A DNA stretch of 64,000 nucleotides from Nocardioides sp. NBC_00368 (GTDB lineage Bacteria > Actinomycetota > Actinomycetes > Propionibacteriales > Nocardioidaceae). The stretch spans positions 2,110,501 through 2,174,500 of the forward strand of contig NZ_CP107970.1 in NCBI RefSeq assembly GCF_036090055.1, written 5' to 3'. Shown here in pieces: positions 52,134 to 60,322 of the stretch (within the stretch, counting starts at the first letter, position 1; each line of letters begins with the position of its first letter). Both the position numbers and the translations under genes were made by a program. Under the pieces are notes generated by a model. That model worked only from the letters and a program-made list of their open reading frames with translations, did no database searches and was not told where the DNA came from.

Positions 52134-52162
52134 GGGCCCCGGAGCGTGTCGCTCCGGGGCCC
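52134..52162 (+). terminator. Terminator after the thioesterase gene
   Basis: GGGCCCCGGAGC (52134-52145) pairs perfectly with GCTCCGGGGCCC (52151-52162) around GTGTC and runs into CTCTT. The arms are preceded by AAA, as expected for a rho-independent site. Confidence 0.88.
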
Positions 52163-52185
52163 CTCTTCAGCTGTTGCGCTCAGCG

Positions 52186-52250
52186 GCTGGATCTCGACCC
52201 GCTTCGCGGGTTCGCAAGCTCACCCGCTGCGCTCGCTCGATCTCTTCGCG
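52186..52250. repeat. REP-like sequence with CTCGACCCGCTTCGCGGG core
   Basis: GATCTCGACCCGCTTCGCGG, followed by GTTCGCAAGCTCACCCGCTG and CGCTCGCTCGATCTC, is the kind of sequence repeated between genes in Nocardioides-type genomes. Only one copy occurs in this window, so the repeat nature is inferred. The CCCGC / GCGGG pair forms a tight hairpin. Confidence 0.35.
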
Positions 52251-52251
52251 T

Positions 52252-52282
52252 TGTGAGCCTGCGACGTCGTCGCAGGCTCACA
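52252..52282 (-). terminator. Terminator of livK
   Basis: TGTGAGCCTGCGAC (52252-52265) pairs perfectly with GTCGCAGGCTCACA (52269-52282). The hairpin starts 4 bp beyond the livK stop on the minus strand. Confidence 0.85.
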
Positions 52283-52285
52283 GGC

Positions 52286-53554
52286 TCAGACCTCGCCAGC
52301 GATGTACTTGACGGGCGCGTAAGTCGCCTTGTCGTTGTACTGGTAGATACCGATCGACGCGGCCGTCGGGCTACCGGTCTCGCCGAGCTCGATCGGGCCG
52401 GACTTGCCGTCGTAGTCGATGTCCTTGCCGTCCTCGATGAGCTTGACGCAGTCGGCGTACGTCTCGCACTTCTCGCCACCGGTGGTGATGTCGACGATCT
52501 CCTTGGCGATCGCCTCACCGTTGTCGTTGTCGGCCTGCACCGCCGCCAGCGCGGAGACGATGGTGGCGTCGTAGGACTCGGCGGCGTAGGAGTAGTCGGC
52601 CAGCTTCGGGTCGACCTTCAGCAGCTGCTCCTTGAAGTCACCGGTGGTCTCGGCGCCGGGCAGGGTGCCCTTGACGCCCTTGAGCTCACCCTTGGTGAAG
52701 TCCTTGGAGTAGTCCGACAGGTTGCCGTCCACGAAGTAGGTCGGCAGCTTGGCCGGGCCGGCACCCGCGGCGATGAGCTGCGGGATGAGCTTCTTGGTCT
52801 CCTCGAACGCGATCACGACGACCGCGTCCGCACCGGCGCCCGCGATCTCGTTGATCTGGGCGTCGAACGAGGTGGCGTCCTCGGAGTAGAACGCCGTGGT
52901 GGCGACCTTGGAGCCGGCACCCTCGAGGTTGGCCTTGACCTCCTCGGCGAGCGTCTCACCGTAGGCGTCCTGGCGGGCCAGGATCGCGACGTTGGTGCGC
53001 TTGTCCTCCAGCAGCAGGTTGGCCATGACGGCGCCCTGCAGGATGTCGGACGGAGCCGTGCGGAAGTAGAGGTCCGGCTTGGCGAAGTCGCCCTCGTCGA
53101 ACTCGGTCGAGGTGTTGGCCGGGGAGAACATCACGGTGCCGGACGACATGATCTTGTCGATCACGGTCATCGACACGCCCGAGGAGGCCGTGCCGACGAT
53201 GACGTCGGACTTGGCGTCGATGAGCTTGTCGGCCTCGGTCGGCGCGATCGCGGAGGTCGTGTCACCGGAGTCGGCCACGACGGACACGACGTCCTTGCCG
53301 AGCACACCACCGGCGGCGTTGATGTCCTGGATCGCCAGGTCGGATCCGGCGAACTCGGGCGGGCCGAGGAACGCGAGGCTGCCGGTCTGCGGGAGGAGCT
53401 GCCCGATGGTGAGAGTGCCGTCGCCCTTGGCGGCAGCCTTCTTCTCCGGCTCCTCGGAAGCGGTCTCGCCGCCGCAGGCGGCGAGGGTGAAGCTGAGCGC
53501 CAAGGCGCCGGCGCCCGCGGTCAGCTTCATCCAGGTAGAGGATGATGAGTTCAC
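52286..53554 (-). CDS. livK: Branched-chain amino-acid-type ABC transporter substrate-binding lipoprotein
   Basis: A 422-residue periplasmic-binding-type lipoprotein of the Leu/Ile/Val-binding family. The signal peptide ends in the lipobox LAAC with Cys27. The mature part opens LTIGQLLPQTGSLAFLGPPEFAG and continues DINAAGGVLGKDV and VGTASSGVSMTVIDKI, all family motifs. GTG at 53554 has GAGGG 8 nt upstream; a longer frame to 53614 would put basic residues before the signal. The two ATPases and two permeases of the importer lie 1 kb further on, separated by a GNAT gene on the other strand, so livK is expressed separately. Specificity could extend beyond Leu/Ile/Val. Confidence 0.92.
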   Translation of the reverse strand: MNSSSSTWMKLTAGAGALALSFTLAACGGETASEEPEKKAAAKGDGTLTIGQLLPQTGSLAFLGPPEFAGSDLAIQDINAAGGVLGKDVVSVVADSGDTTSAIAPTEADKLIDAKSDVIVGTASSGVSMTVIDKIMSSGTVMFSPANTSTEFDEGDFAKPDLYFRTAPSDILQGAVMANLLLEDKRTNVAILARQDAYGETLAEEVKANLEGAGSKVATTAFYSEDATSFDAQINEIAGAGADAVVVIAFEETKKLIPQLIAAGAGPAKLPTYFVDGNLSDYSKDFTKGELKGVKGTLPGAETTGDFKEQLLKVDPKLADYSYAAESYDATIVSALAAVQADNDNGEAIAKEIVDITTGGEKCETYADCVKLIEDGKDIDYDGKSGPIELGETGSPTAASIGIYQYNDKATYAPVKYIAGEV

Positions 53555-53838
53555 TGCTTTGTCCCTCTTTCGTATGGGCTGGCCCGGCTCACGTCGGACC
53601 TTGCGGAGACACATTAGAGACGGTCGGAAGGCGAATCACCCGAGCGACCTGTTTTTCACCAATCCGTTACATCTCCCCCATGGCATCATTGCCTGGGTTG
53701 CCGCCATGATCGGCTCCGTATCATCGGGGCCGAGGTGACCCATGATCACTCGGGGAACCCGATTCCCGCCAGGAACAGGCACGATCGTGGAGGAATTGTG
53801 ATGATCTGTATGCACGGCGCCCATGGAGGACCGACTCG

Positions 53839-54432
53839 ATGAGCAGGGTGCCGGTGACGCTGCGGGAGGCGCGAGCCGACGATGCGCTCTTCCTCCTCGG
53901 CATCTGGCAGGACGCGCTGCGGATGGCCGACGCCCAGGAGCAGCTGGGCGATCTCGAGAGCATCATCCGCGGTGCCGACGCCTCCCCCGACCAGCGCCTC
54001 CTGGTCGCCGAGTGCGGCAGCGAGCCCGTCGGCGCGGTCTACCTGTGCGCCACGACCTTCGGTCCGCTCAACCTGGAGCCGACCGTGCAGATCTTCGCGC
54101 CCCACGTCGTCCCCAGCTTCCGCCGCCGCGGCGTGGGCCGGATGCTGATGGAGTCGGCCGTCGCCTTCGCGGAGGAGCGCGGGGTCAGGACGATCGCCGC
54201 CGCGGCCACCGCCGGCGGCCGTGACGGCAACCGGTTCCTCGCCCGGCTCGGCCTCGGCGCCCAAGCGGTCATGCGGGTGGCTCCGACGGCAGTCGTACGC
54301 TCCCGGCTCAACGTCCTCGGCCGGGCCCTCCCCCACCACGCCCGCCTGCAGCGCAGCCCGAAGCAGTCCAGCGCCGTCGGCGAGCTGCTCGCCGCCCGCC
54401 GTTCCCAGCGACGCTCGCACACCGTCGCCTGA
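53839..54432 (+). CDS. GNAT-family N-acetyltransferase
   Basis: A 197-residue acetyl-CoA-dependent acetyltransferase. The GNAT fold occupies residues 7-150: VTLREARADDALFLLGIW at the start, the acetyl-CoA pyrophosphate loop VVPSFRRRGVGRMLMESAV (motif A, Q/R-x-x-G-x-G/A), and the later AAATAGGRDGNRFLARLGL. A basic 45-residue tail follows (VRSRLNVLGRALPHHARLQRSPK). The substrate is unknown. ATG at 53839. It lies between livK and livF on the opposite strand, and its stop is followed by a terminator. Confidence 0.88.
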   Translation: MSRVPVTLREARADDALFLLGIWQDALRMADAQEQLGDLESIIRGADASPDQRLLVAECGSEPVGAVYLCATTFGPLNLEPTVQIFAPHVVPSFRRRGVGRMLMESAVAFAEERGVRTIAAAATAGGRDGNRFLARLGLGAQAVMRVAPTAVVRSRLNVLGRALPHHARLQRSPKQSSAVGELLAARRSQRRSHTVA

Positions 54433-54458
54433 GCCACCCGACAGCAGAAGACGACCAG

Positions 54459-54485
54459 GGCCCCGGAGCAGCGCGCTCCGGGGCC
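54459..54485. terminator. Bidirectional terminator between GNAT and livF genes
   Basis: GGCCCCGGAGC (54459-54469) pairs with GCTCCGGGGCC (54475-54485) around AGCGC, between convergent genes. Confidence 0.8.
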
Positions 54486-54508
54486 TCGGTCGTTCGGGAC
54501 GTACGCCC

Positions 54509-55284
<776 letters not shown>

Positions 55285-55288
<4 letters not shown>

Positions 55289-56232
55289 TTCGCGTCCTCC
55301 TCTTGGGCGATCTCGGCCTCGACCTCGGCCTCGAGCTGCTCCTCGTCGAGATCGCTCAGGTCGGTGTCGTGGTGGGCCCCGAGATAGGCATCGATGACAC
55401 GCTGGTCGGCCATGACCGACTCCGGGGTGCCCTCCGCGACGATCTTGCCCTGCGCCATCACGATGACCCAGTCGGAGATGTCGCGGACCATGTCCATGTC
55501 GTGCTCGACGAAGAGGACCGTGCGGCCCTCGTCGCGCAGAGACTTCACGTGGCCCAGCAGCGACTGCTTCAGGGCCGGGTTCACCCCCGCCATCGGCTCG
55601 TCGAGCATGACCACCTCCGGATCGACCATGAGCGCGCGGGCCATCTCCAGCAGCTTCCGCTGGCCGCCGGAGAGCGACCCGGCGAAGTCCTCGCGCTTCT
55701 TGTCGAGCAGGAAGCGGGCGAGCAGGTCGTCGGCCTTCTCCGTGACGGCGTTCTCCTGGTTGCCCCACAGGAACTTGAACGGCGCGGCCCAGAACCGCTC
55801 ACCCTTCTGCCCGGTGGCGCCCAGGCGCATGTTCTCGATCACGGTGAGCTTGGCCAGCACCTTGGTGAGCTGGAAGGTGCGCACCATCCCGAGGCGGGCC
55901 ACCTTGTAGGGAGCGACGCCCTTGAGGGACTTGCCCTCCAGGCTCCACGAGCCGGTGTTCGGCTGGTCGAAGCCGGTCAGCAGGTTGAAGAACGTCGTCT
56001 TGCCGGCCCCGTTGGGGCCGATCAGCGCGGTGATCGCACCCCGCTGGATCTCGACGTGGTCGACGTCGACGGCGGTGAGGCCGCCGAACGTACGCGTGAT
56101 GTTGTCGGCGACCAGGATCGGGTCGGGCTTCTTGGCGCCCGGCTCGGTGCTCACACCGGCCAGGCCCGCGGGCCCGGTCTTGATCTCTGCGTTCTTCTCT
56201 GCGTTCGTCTGGTCAGTCATGTCAGCGTCCAT
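55285..56232 (-). CDS. livG: Branched-chain amino-acid-type ABC transporter ATPase LivG
   Basis: A 315-residue ABC ATPase. Walker A is GPNGAGKTT, the signature is LSGGQRK and Walker B is VVMLDEPMAGVNP. The fingerprint GLTAVDVDHVEIQRGAITALIGPNG and the final RVIDAYLGAHHD mark LivG. It has an N-terminal 40-residue extension and an acidic C-terminal tail (DLSDLDEEQLEAEVEAEIAQ), both longer than usual. ATG at 56232 has GGGAG about 10 nt upstream and overlaps the livM stop; ATG at 56220 is the alternative. Confidence 0.95.
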
Positions 56233-57214
56233 CGATCGCGATCTCCCTACGGTCGCCGAAGATCCCCTGGGGTCGGAAGATCATCAGCAGCATGATGGCC
56301 AGACCCAGCACGATGTAGCGGATCACGCTGGCCTGGGTGTCGGTCATGATCACCGACGGGATCCAGCCACCTTCACCAGCCGACTGGCTGAAGAACGAGC
56401 CTAGCCCCGCGATCAGGAACCAGAACAGGATCGAACCGATGACGGGGCCCATCACCCGGGCGGCGCCACCGAGGAGCAGCGCGGCGAAGGCGTAGAAGGT
56501 CATCAGCGTCGAGTAGTCGCTCGGCACGACCGAGGCCTGCTTGAGAGCCAGGAACATGCCGCCCAGACCACCGATGACGCCACCGAGGGCGAGGGCCTGC
56601 ATCTTGTAGGCGAAGACGTTCTTGCCCAGCGAGCGCACCGCATCCTCGTCCTCGCGGATCGAGCGCAGCACGCGGCCCCACGGGCTGCGCATGAGCGCCC
56701 ACACCAGCACGCAGCACAGCGCGACCAGGATCCAGCCCACCGTCAGTGACCACAGGTCGTTGCGGCCGAACGAGATGATGCCCAGGTCGATGCCGCTGTT
56801 GTAAGGGTTCGCCTCCTGGAAGGGCCGGGCGAAGCCGTTGAGACCGTTGGAGCCACCGAAGGTGTCCTTGGTCTCCACGGCACCGAAGACGAACCTCAGC
56901 ACCTCGGCCGCCGCGATCGTGACGATCGCCAGATAGTCGGCGCGCAGACGCAGGGTCGGCACACCCAGGATCACGGCGAGCACCAGCGGTGCCACCAGCG
57001 CCATGATGATGCCGAGCCAGAACGGGGCGTCGAAGGTGACCACGGAGACGGCCAGACCGTACGCACCCACCGCGACGAACCCGGCCTGGCCGAAGTTGAG
57101 CAGCCCGGTGTAGCCGAAGTGGATGTTGAGGCCGATCGCGGCCAGGGCGAAGACGATCGCCTGCGGGCCGAGCGCCTGCTGCAGCCCTGCCCGGAGAATG
57201 TCGAGAATGTCCAT
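56222..57214 (-). CDS. livM: Branched-chain amino-acid-type ABC transporter permease LivM
   Basis: A 330-residue permease with about 9-10 helices. It opens FALAAIGLNIHFGYTGLLNFGQAGFVAVGAYG, the characteristic LivM/LivH second-helix motif. The coupling helix contains SPWGRVLRSIREDEDAVRSLGKNVFAYKMQALALGG. The end reads RYIVLGLAIMLLMIFRPQGIFG, another family signature. It pairs with LivH to form the membrane channel. ATG at 57214. It is translationally coupled to livG downstream. Confidence 0.95.
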   Translation of the reverse strand: MDILDILRAGLQQALGPQAIVFALAAIGLNIHFGYTGLLNFGQAGFVAVGAYGLAVSVVTFDAPFWLGIIMALVAPLVLAVILGVPTLRLRADYLAIVTIAAAEVLRFVFGAVETKDTFGGSNGLNGFARPFQEANPYNSGIDLGIISFGRNDLWSLTVGWILVALCCVLVWALMRSPWGRVLRSIREDEDAVRSLGKNVFAYKMQALALGGVIGGLGGMFLALKQASVVPSDYSTLMTFYAFAALLLGGAARVMGPVIGSILFWFLIAGLGSFFSQSAGEGGWIPSVIMTDTQASVIRYIVLGLAIMLLMIFRPQGIFGDRREIAIDGR

Positions 57215-57222
57215 TGTCTCTC

Positions 57223-58563
57223 CTACCCGAGCCGCTCTTTACGACCCAGGATGCCCTGGGGCCGCACCAGCAAGATCACGATCATGATCAGCAGCGGGCC
57301 GACCTCCTTGATCGAGCTGGGTACGCCGAACAGCGGCCCGAGCTCGTAGACGAGCCCGATCACCATCGAGCCGACGAGGGCACCCCAGATCGTGCCGAGA
57401 CCACCGAGGGTGACCGCGGCGAAGATGACCAGCAGGATCCGCATGCCCATGAAGCTGTTGACCTGAAGCTGCATCGCGTAGAGCACGCCGGACAGCGCGG
57501 TCAGCGCCCCACCGATCACCCACGCGTTGGTGATGACGCTGTCGACCCGAAGGCCCGAGGACGCGGCCAGCGCGGGGTTGTCCGAGACCGCGCGCATCGC
57601 CTTGCCCATCCGGCTCTTGGCCATCCACACGCACACCACGGTGATGGTGACGATCGCGATGAGGACGATGACCGCCTCGCGGTCGGAGAGCGAGAGACCG
57701 AGGTAGTACCAGTGCTGCTCGCGCTGCTGGCCGCTGTACTGCGACAGCGAGCGGGTCGAGGAGCCGTAGAAGTACTGGAACAGGTAGCGCAGGAAGATCG
57801 CCAGACCGATCGAGACGATCATCATCGCGATCAGACCGGTGCCGCGGCGGCGCAGCGGGCCCCACAGGACCTTGTCCTGCACGTAGCCACCCACACCGCC
57901 GAGGATGACCGCGATGATGCCGGCCAGGATCACCGAGACCGTGGCCAGACCGCCGGTCTTGAAGATCTGGTCGAAGGTCCAGGCCATCACCGCACCGAAG
58001 GTGAGCAGCTCACCGTGGGCGAAGTTGGACAGGCCGGTGGTGCCGAAGATCAGCGAGAAGCCGAGGCCGGCCAGACACAGGACCAGAGCGAAGACGATGC
58101 CGGCGCGCAGGTTCTGGGCGAGGTCCTTGGCGAAGTTCGACTGCTCACCGGCGGTGACGCCGATCGGGAAGATCGCCCGGTTGTTGGGGCCCTGGAAGCG
58201 TACTTGGACGGTGGCCTCGTTCTTGGTGTTCTCGTCGAGGACCGTCCCCTCGGGAAGGGTCTTCTCGTCGAGGGTCACCGTGTACTTGCCGAGCTCCTCG
58301 ACCACGATGATCGCGACACCCTTGGCGTCGGTGACGCCCTCGCCGGCCTTCTCGCCGTCCTTGCTGACCTCGAGGGTCACTCCCGAGATCGGTTTCGGAT
58401 TGCCTTGGGCATCCTTGTTGGCCTCGTCCTGAAGCGTCACCTGGATCGCGGTGGCATCCGGCGGTGGGGTGTCGGTTGCCTGTGCGGCACCCGCGCTCCC
58501 TACCAACAGCACCATCAGCGCACCGATGAGCGCGACGAGGACTCTGTAGAGCCGCTTGCGCAC
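57223..58563 (-). CDS. livH: LivH-type permease fused to an N-terminal extracytoplasmic domain
   Basis: A 446-residue protein against a usual length of about 290-300 for LivH. Residues 1-30 are a signal-like segment (RLYRVLVALIGALMVLLVGSA). Residues 33-140 are a beta-rich soluble domain resembling carboxypeptidase-regulatory or Ig-like folds (IQVTLQDEANKDAQGNPKPI...GVTLEVSKDGEKAGEGVTDAKG...YTVTLDEKTLPEG). The permease then begins LRAGIVFALVLCLAGLGFSLIFGTTGLSNFAHGELL and ends LLIMIVILLVRPQGILGRK. GTG at 58563 has CAGGAG 7 nt upstream, so the extra domain is within the translated gene. It is the first gene of the permease/ATPase operon. Confidence 0.93.
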   Translation of the reverse strand: MRKRLYRVLVALIGALMVLLVGSAGAAQATDTPPPDATAIQVTLQDEANKDAQGNPKPISGVTLEVSKDGEKAGEGVTDAKGVAIIVVEELGKYTVTLDEKTLPEGTVLDENTKNEATVQVRFQGPNNRAIFPIGVTAGEQSNFAKDLAQNLRAGIVFALVLCLAGLGFSLIFGTTGLSNFAHGELLTFGAVMAWTFDQIFKTGGLATVSVILAGIIAVILGGVGGYVQDKVLWGPLRRRGTGLIAMMIVSIGLAIFLRYLFQYFYGSSTRSLSQYSGQQREQHWYYLGLSLSDREAVIVLIAIVTITVVCVWMAKSRMGKAMRAVSDNPALAASSGLRVDSVITNAWVIGGALTALSGVLYAMQLQVNSFMGMRILLVIFAAVTLGGLGTIWGALVGSMVIGLVYELGPLFGVPSSIKEVGPLLIMIVILLVRPQGILGRKERLG

Positions 58564-58730
58564 GTGGGTACTCCTGCCTGTGTGTCCTGAAGACGGATCC
58601 TGACACCAGCCGAACACGCTGGTCAGCCGGATCCGCGCGGGCAGTCTAGGCCGACCTCACCCACGAACAAGCCACAGGTTCGCCCTCATCTGAGACCGCA
58701 ACCGATCTGTGACGTGCCGTTTACACGGAT

Positions 58731-59360
58731 TCAGGTACGCGGCCCGCTGACGCCGTGCTCGATGACGCCCTCGGCGACCTGGCGCATCGACAGACGCAGG
58801 TCCATCGCGGTCTTCTGGATCCAGCGGAACGCCTCGGGCTCGCTCAGGGTGAGCCCCTCCTGGAGGATCCCCTTGGCCCGGTCGACCGCCTTGCGGGTCT
58901 CCAGCCGGTCGGTCAGACCGGCGACCTCCTTCTCGAGCTGGGCGAGCTCCTGGAAGCGGCTCACCGCCAGCTCGATCGCGGGCACCAGGTCGGTGATGTT
59001 GAACGGCTTGACGAGGTAGGCCATCGCCCCCGCGTCGCGGGCCCGTTCCACGAGGTCACGCTGCGAGAAGGCGGTCAGCATGACGACCGGGGCGATCCGG
59101 TCGCGCGCGATCGCCTCCGCGGCCGCGATCCCGTCGAGCACCGGCATCTTCACGTCGAGGATCACCAGATCGGGTCTGTGCTCGGTGGCGAGCTCGATCG
59201 CGGCCTTGCCGTCGCCGGCCTCACCGACGACCTCGTAGCCCTCCTCGGTGAGCATCTCCTTGAGGTCCATCCTGATCAGGACCTCGTCCTCCGCGATCAC
59301 GACCGTACGCCGCGCCTGGGTCTCCGGGGTGCTGCTGGGGTTGCTCTCCGTCACGAGCAC
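58731..59360 (-). CDS. pdtaR: ANTAR-domain response regulator (PdtaR-like)
   Basis: A 209-residue RNA-binding response regulator. The receiver domain (about 19-135) has the acidic pair AEDE, the phosphoacceptor Asp69 in LVILDVKMP, the Thr of VVMLTAF and the Lys of YLVKPF. A coiled linker follows (SRFQELAQLEKEVAGLTDRL), then the ANTAR domain (about 150-205) with ETRKAVDRAKGILQEGLTLSEPEAFRWIQKTAMD. ANTAR proteins bind dual-hexaloop RNA and cause antitermination. In mycobacteria the partner kinase is PdtaS, not present here. GTG at 59360 or 59354. Confidence 0.93.
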   Translation of the reverse strand: MLVTESNPSSTPETQARRTVVIAEDEVLIRMDLKEMLTEEGYEVVGEAGDGKAAIELATEHRPDLVILDVKMPVLDGIAAAEAIARDRIAPVVMLTAFSQRDLVERARDAGAMAYLVKPFNITDLVPAIELAVSRFQELAQLEKEVAGLTDRLETRKAVDRAKGILQEGLTLSEPEAFRWIQKTAMDLRLSMRQVAEGVIEHGVSGPRT

Positions 59361-59413
59361 AGACTAGGCCATCACGGGCACGTCCCGGTGCAGTGATTCC
59401 GCCCACGGTCCGG

Positions 59414-59419
59414 TAGATT
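59414..59419 (+). promoter_or_regulatory. Candidate -10 element for the tRNA-Leu gene
   Basis: TAGATT lies 32 bp upstream of the mature tRNA start. The -35 position (CAGTGA at 17 bp) is poor. The intervening sequence is GC-rich, as in actinobacterial tRNA promoters. Confidence 0.35.
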
Positions 59420-59451
59420 TTCCCGCGCGGAGCCCATTCTGGCTCCCGGGA

Positions 59452-59524
59452 GCCCCGGTATCCCAACGGCAGAGGAAATGTGCTCAAACCACATCAAGTG
59501 TCGGTTCGAATCCGACCCGGGGCA
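59452..59524 (+). tRNA. tRNA-Leu (anticodon CAA), short variable arm
   Basis: A 73-nt cloverleaf can be drawn. The acceptor stem is GCCCCGG (59452-59458) with CCGGGGC (59517-59523). A three-pair D-stem is TCC/GGA. The anticodon stem ATGTG/CACAT encloses the loop CTCAAAC, with anticodon CAA at 59485-59487. The variable region is only 5 nt. The T-arm is GTCGG-TTCGAAT-CCGAC. The discriminator is A (59524), and the CCA end is not encoded. Leucine is assigned from the anticodon. The three-pair D-stem is typical of Leu/Ser tRNAs, but bacterial leucine tRNAs normally have a long variable arm, so this is atypical. Confidence 0.92.
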
Positions 59525-59545
59525 CAGAATTCGCTCGTACGTTCC

Positions 59546-60322
59546 ATGAAAGTGTCGGTGCTCGAGCGCAGACTACGACCATGTACGCAGCCCGTGTCCG
59601 CGTCGAGGCACTCGCCCTGCTTCAAGGGCGAGTCGCTGTCTGCAGCGGCGCGGGCTACGGGAGTTGCCCGATCTACGATCCGCGAGTGGCGAGACAGCAA
59701 GCCGGGTGAGAGACCGGGCGCCTGTCCGCGGTGCGACGGCCGTCCGATCGACCAGGAGGCGTACGCCGCGCTTCTCGGTTTCTACCTCGGCGACGGCCAC
59801 ATCGCGAAAGCCGCGCGCTACTACTTCCTCCGGATCACGTGCGACCTGGCCCATCCCCGGATCATCGACGACGTAGTCGACCTGCTCGGCCGAATCAGGC
59901 CGGGCGGCAACGTATTCATCGTCAGGAAGCCCGGCTGTGTGGACGTTCAGCTGAATTGGCAGCACTTGCCCTGCCTCTTCCCGCAGCACGGCCCCGGCCG
60001 CAAGCACGAACGCAAGATCGTCCTGGAGCCATGGCAGCAGGAGATCGTGTCAGCCCACCCCGGCCCGTTCCTCCGTGGGCTGTTCCATTCTGACGGGTGC
60101 CGGGTGTCGAACTGGGCGACCCGGATCGTCGCCGGAGAGAAGAAGCGCTACGAGTACGGCCGCTGGCAGTTCGTCAATCATTCGGACGACATCCGCGGCC
60201 TGTGCACCTGGGCGCTCGACCTGGTCGACATCCCGTGGCGCCAGTCCTCCTGGAAGACGATCAGCGTCTCGCGCCGCGAGGCGGTCGCGGCGCTCGACGC
60301 GTTGATCGGCCCGAAGAGCTAG
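59546..60322 (+). CDS. HTH + LAGLIDADG-type protein, possible N-terminal frameshift
   Basis: A stand-alone protein of an actinobacterial family with a helix-turn-helix (GESLSAAARATGVARSTIREWRD), a CPRC zinc-knuckle-like piece and two LAGLIDADG-like motifs: YAALLGFYLGDGHI and PFLRGLFHSDGCRV. The region between them contains CLFPQHGPGRKHERKIVLEPWQ, typical of the family. The two motifs suggest homing-endonuclease ancestry, but family members are probably domesticated. The in-frame ATG at 59546 gives an unconvincing N-terminus. ATG at 59581, in the next frame, gives MYAARVRVEALALL, which joins the HTH only if one base near 59623 is skipped. It begins 22 bp after a tRNA gene; the stop overlaps pyk by 4 bp. 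Confidence 0.8.
   Translation: MKVSVLERRLRPCTQPVSASRHSPCFKGESLSAAARATGVARSTIREWRDSKPGERPGACPRCDGRPIDQEAYAALLGFYLGDGHIAKAARYYFLRITCDLAHPRIIDDVVDLLGRIRPGGNVFIVRKPGCVDVQLNWQHLPCLFPQHGPGRKHERKIVLEPWQQEIVSAHPGPFLRGLFHSDGCRVSNWATRIVAGEKKRYEYGRWQFVNHSDDIRGLCTWALDLVDIPWRQSSWKTISVSRREAVAALDALIGPKS

Noticed and set aside
53600..53700. GlnR-type box upstream of livK (GTAAC...GAAAA)
   Set aside because: The spacing between the two half-motifs is 8 rather than 6 nt and no second pair follows, so the resemblance is probably chance.
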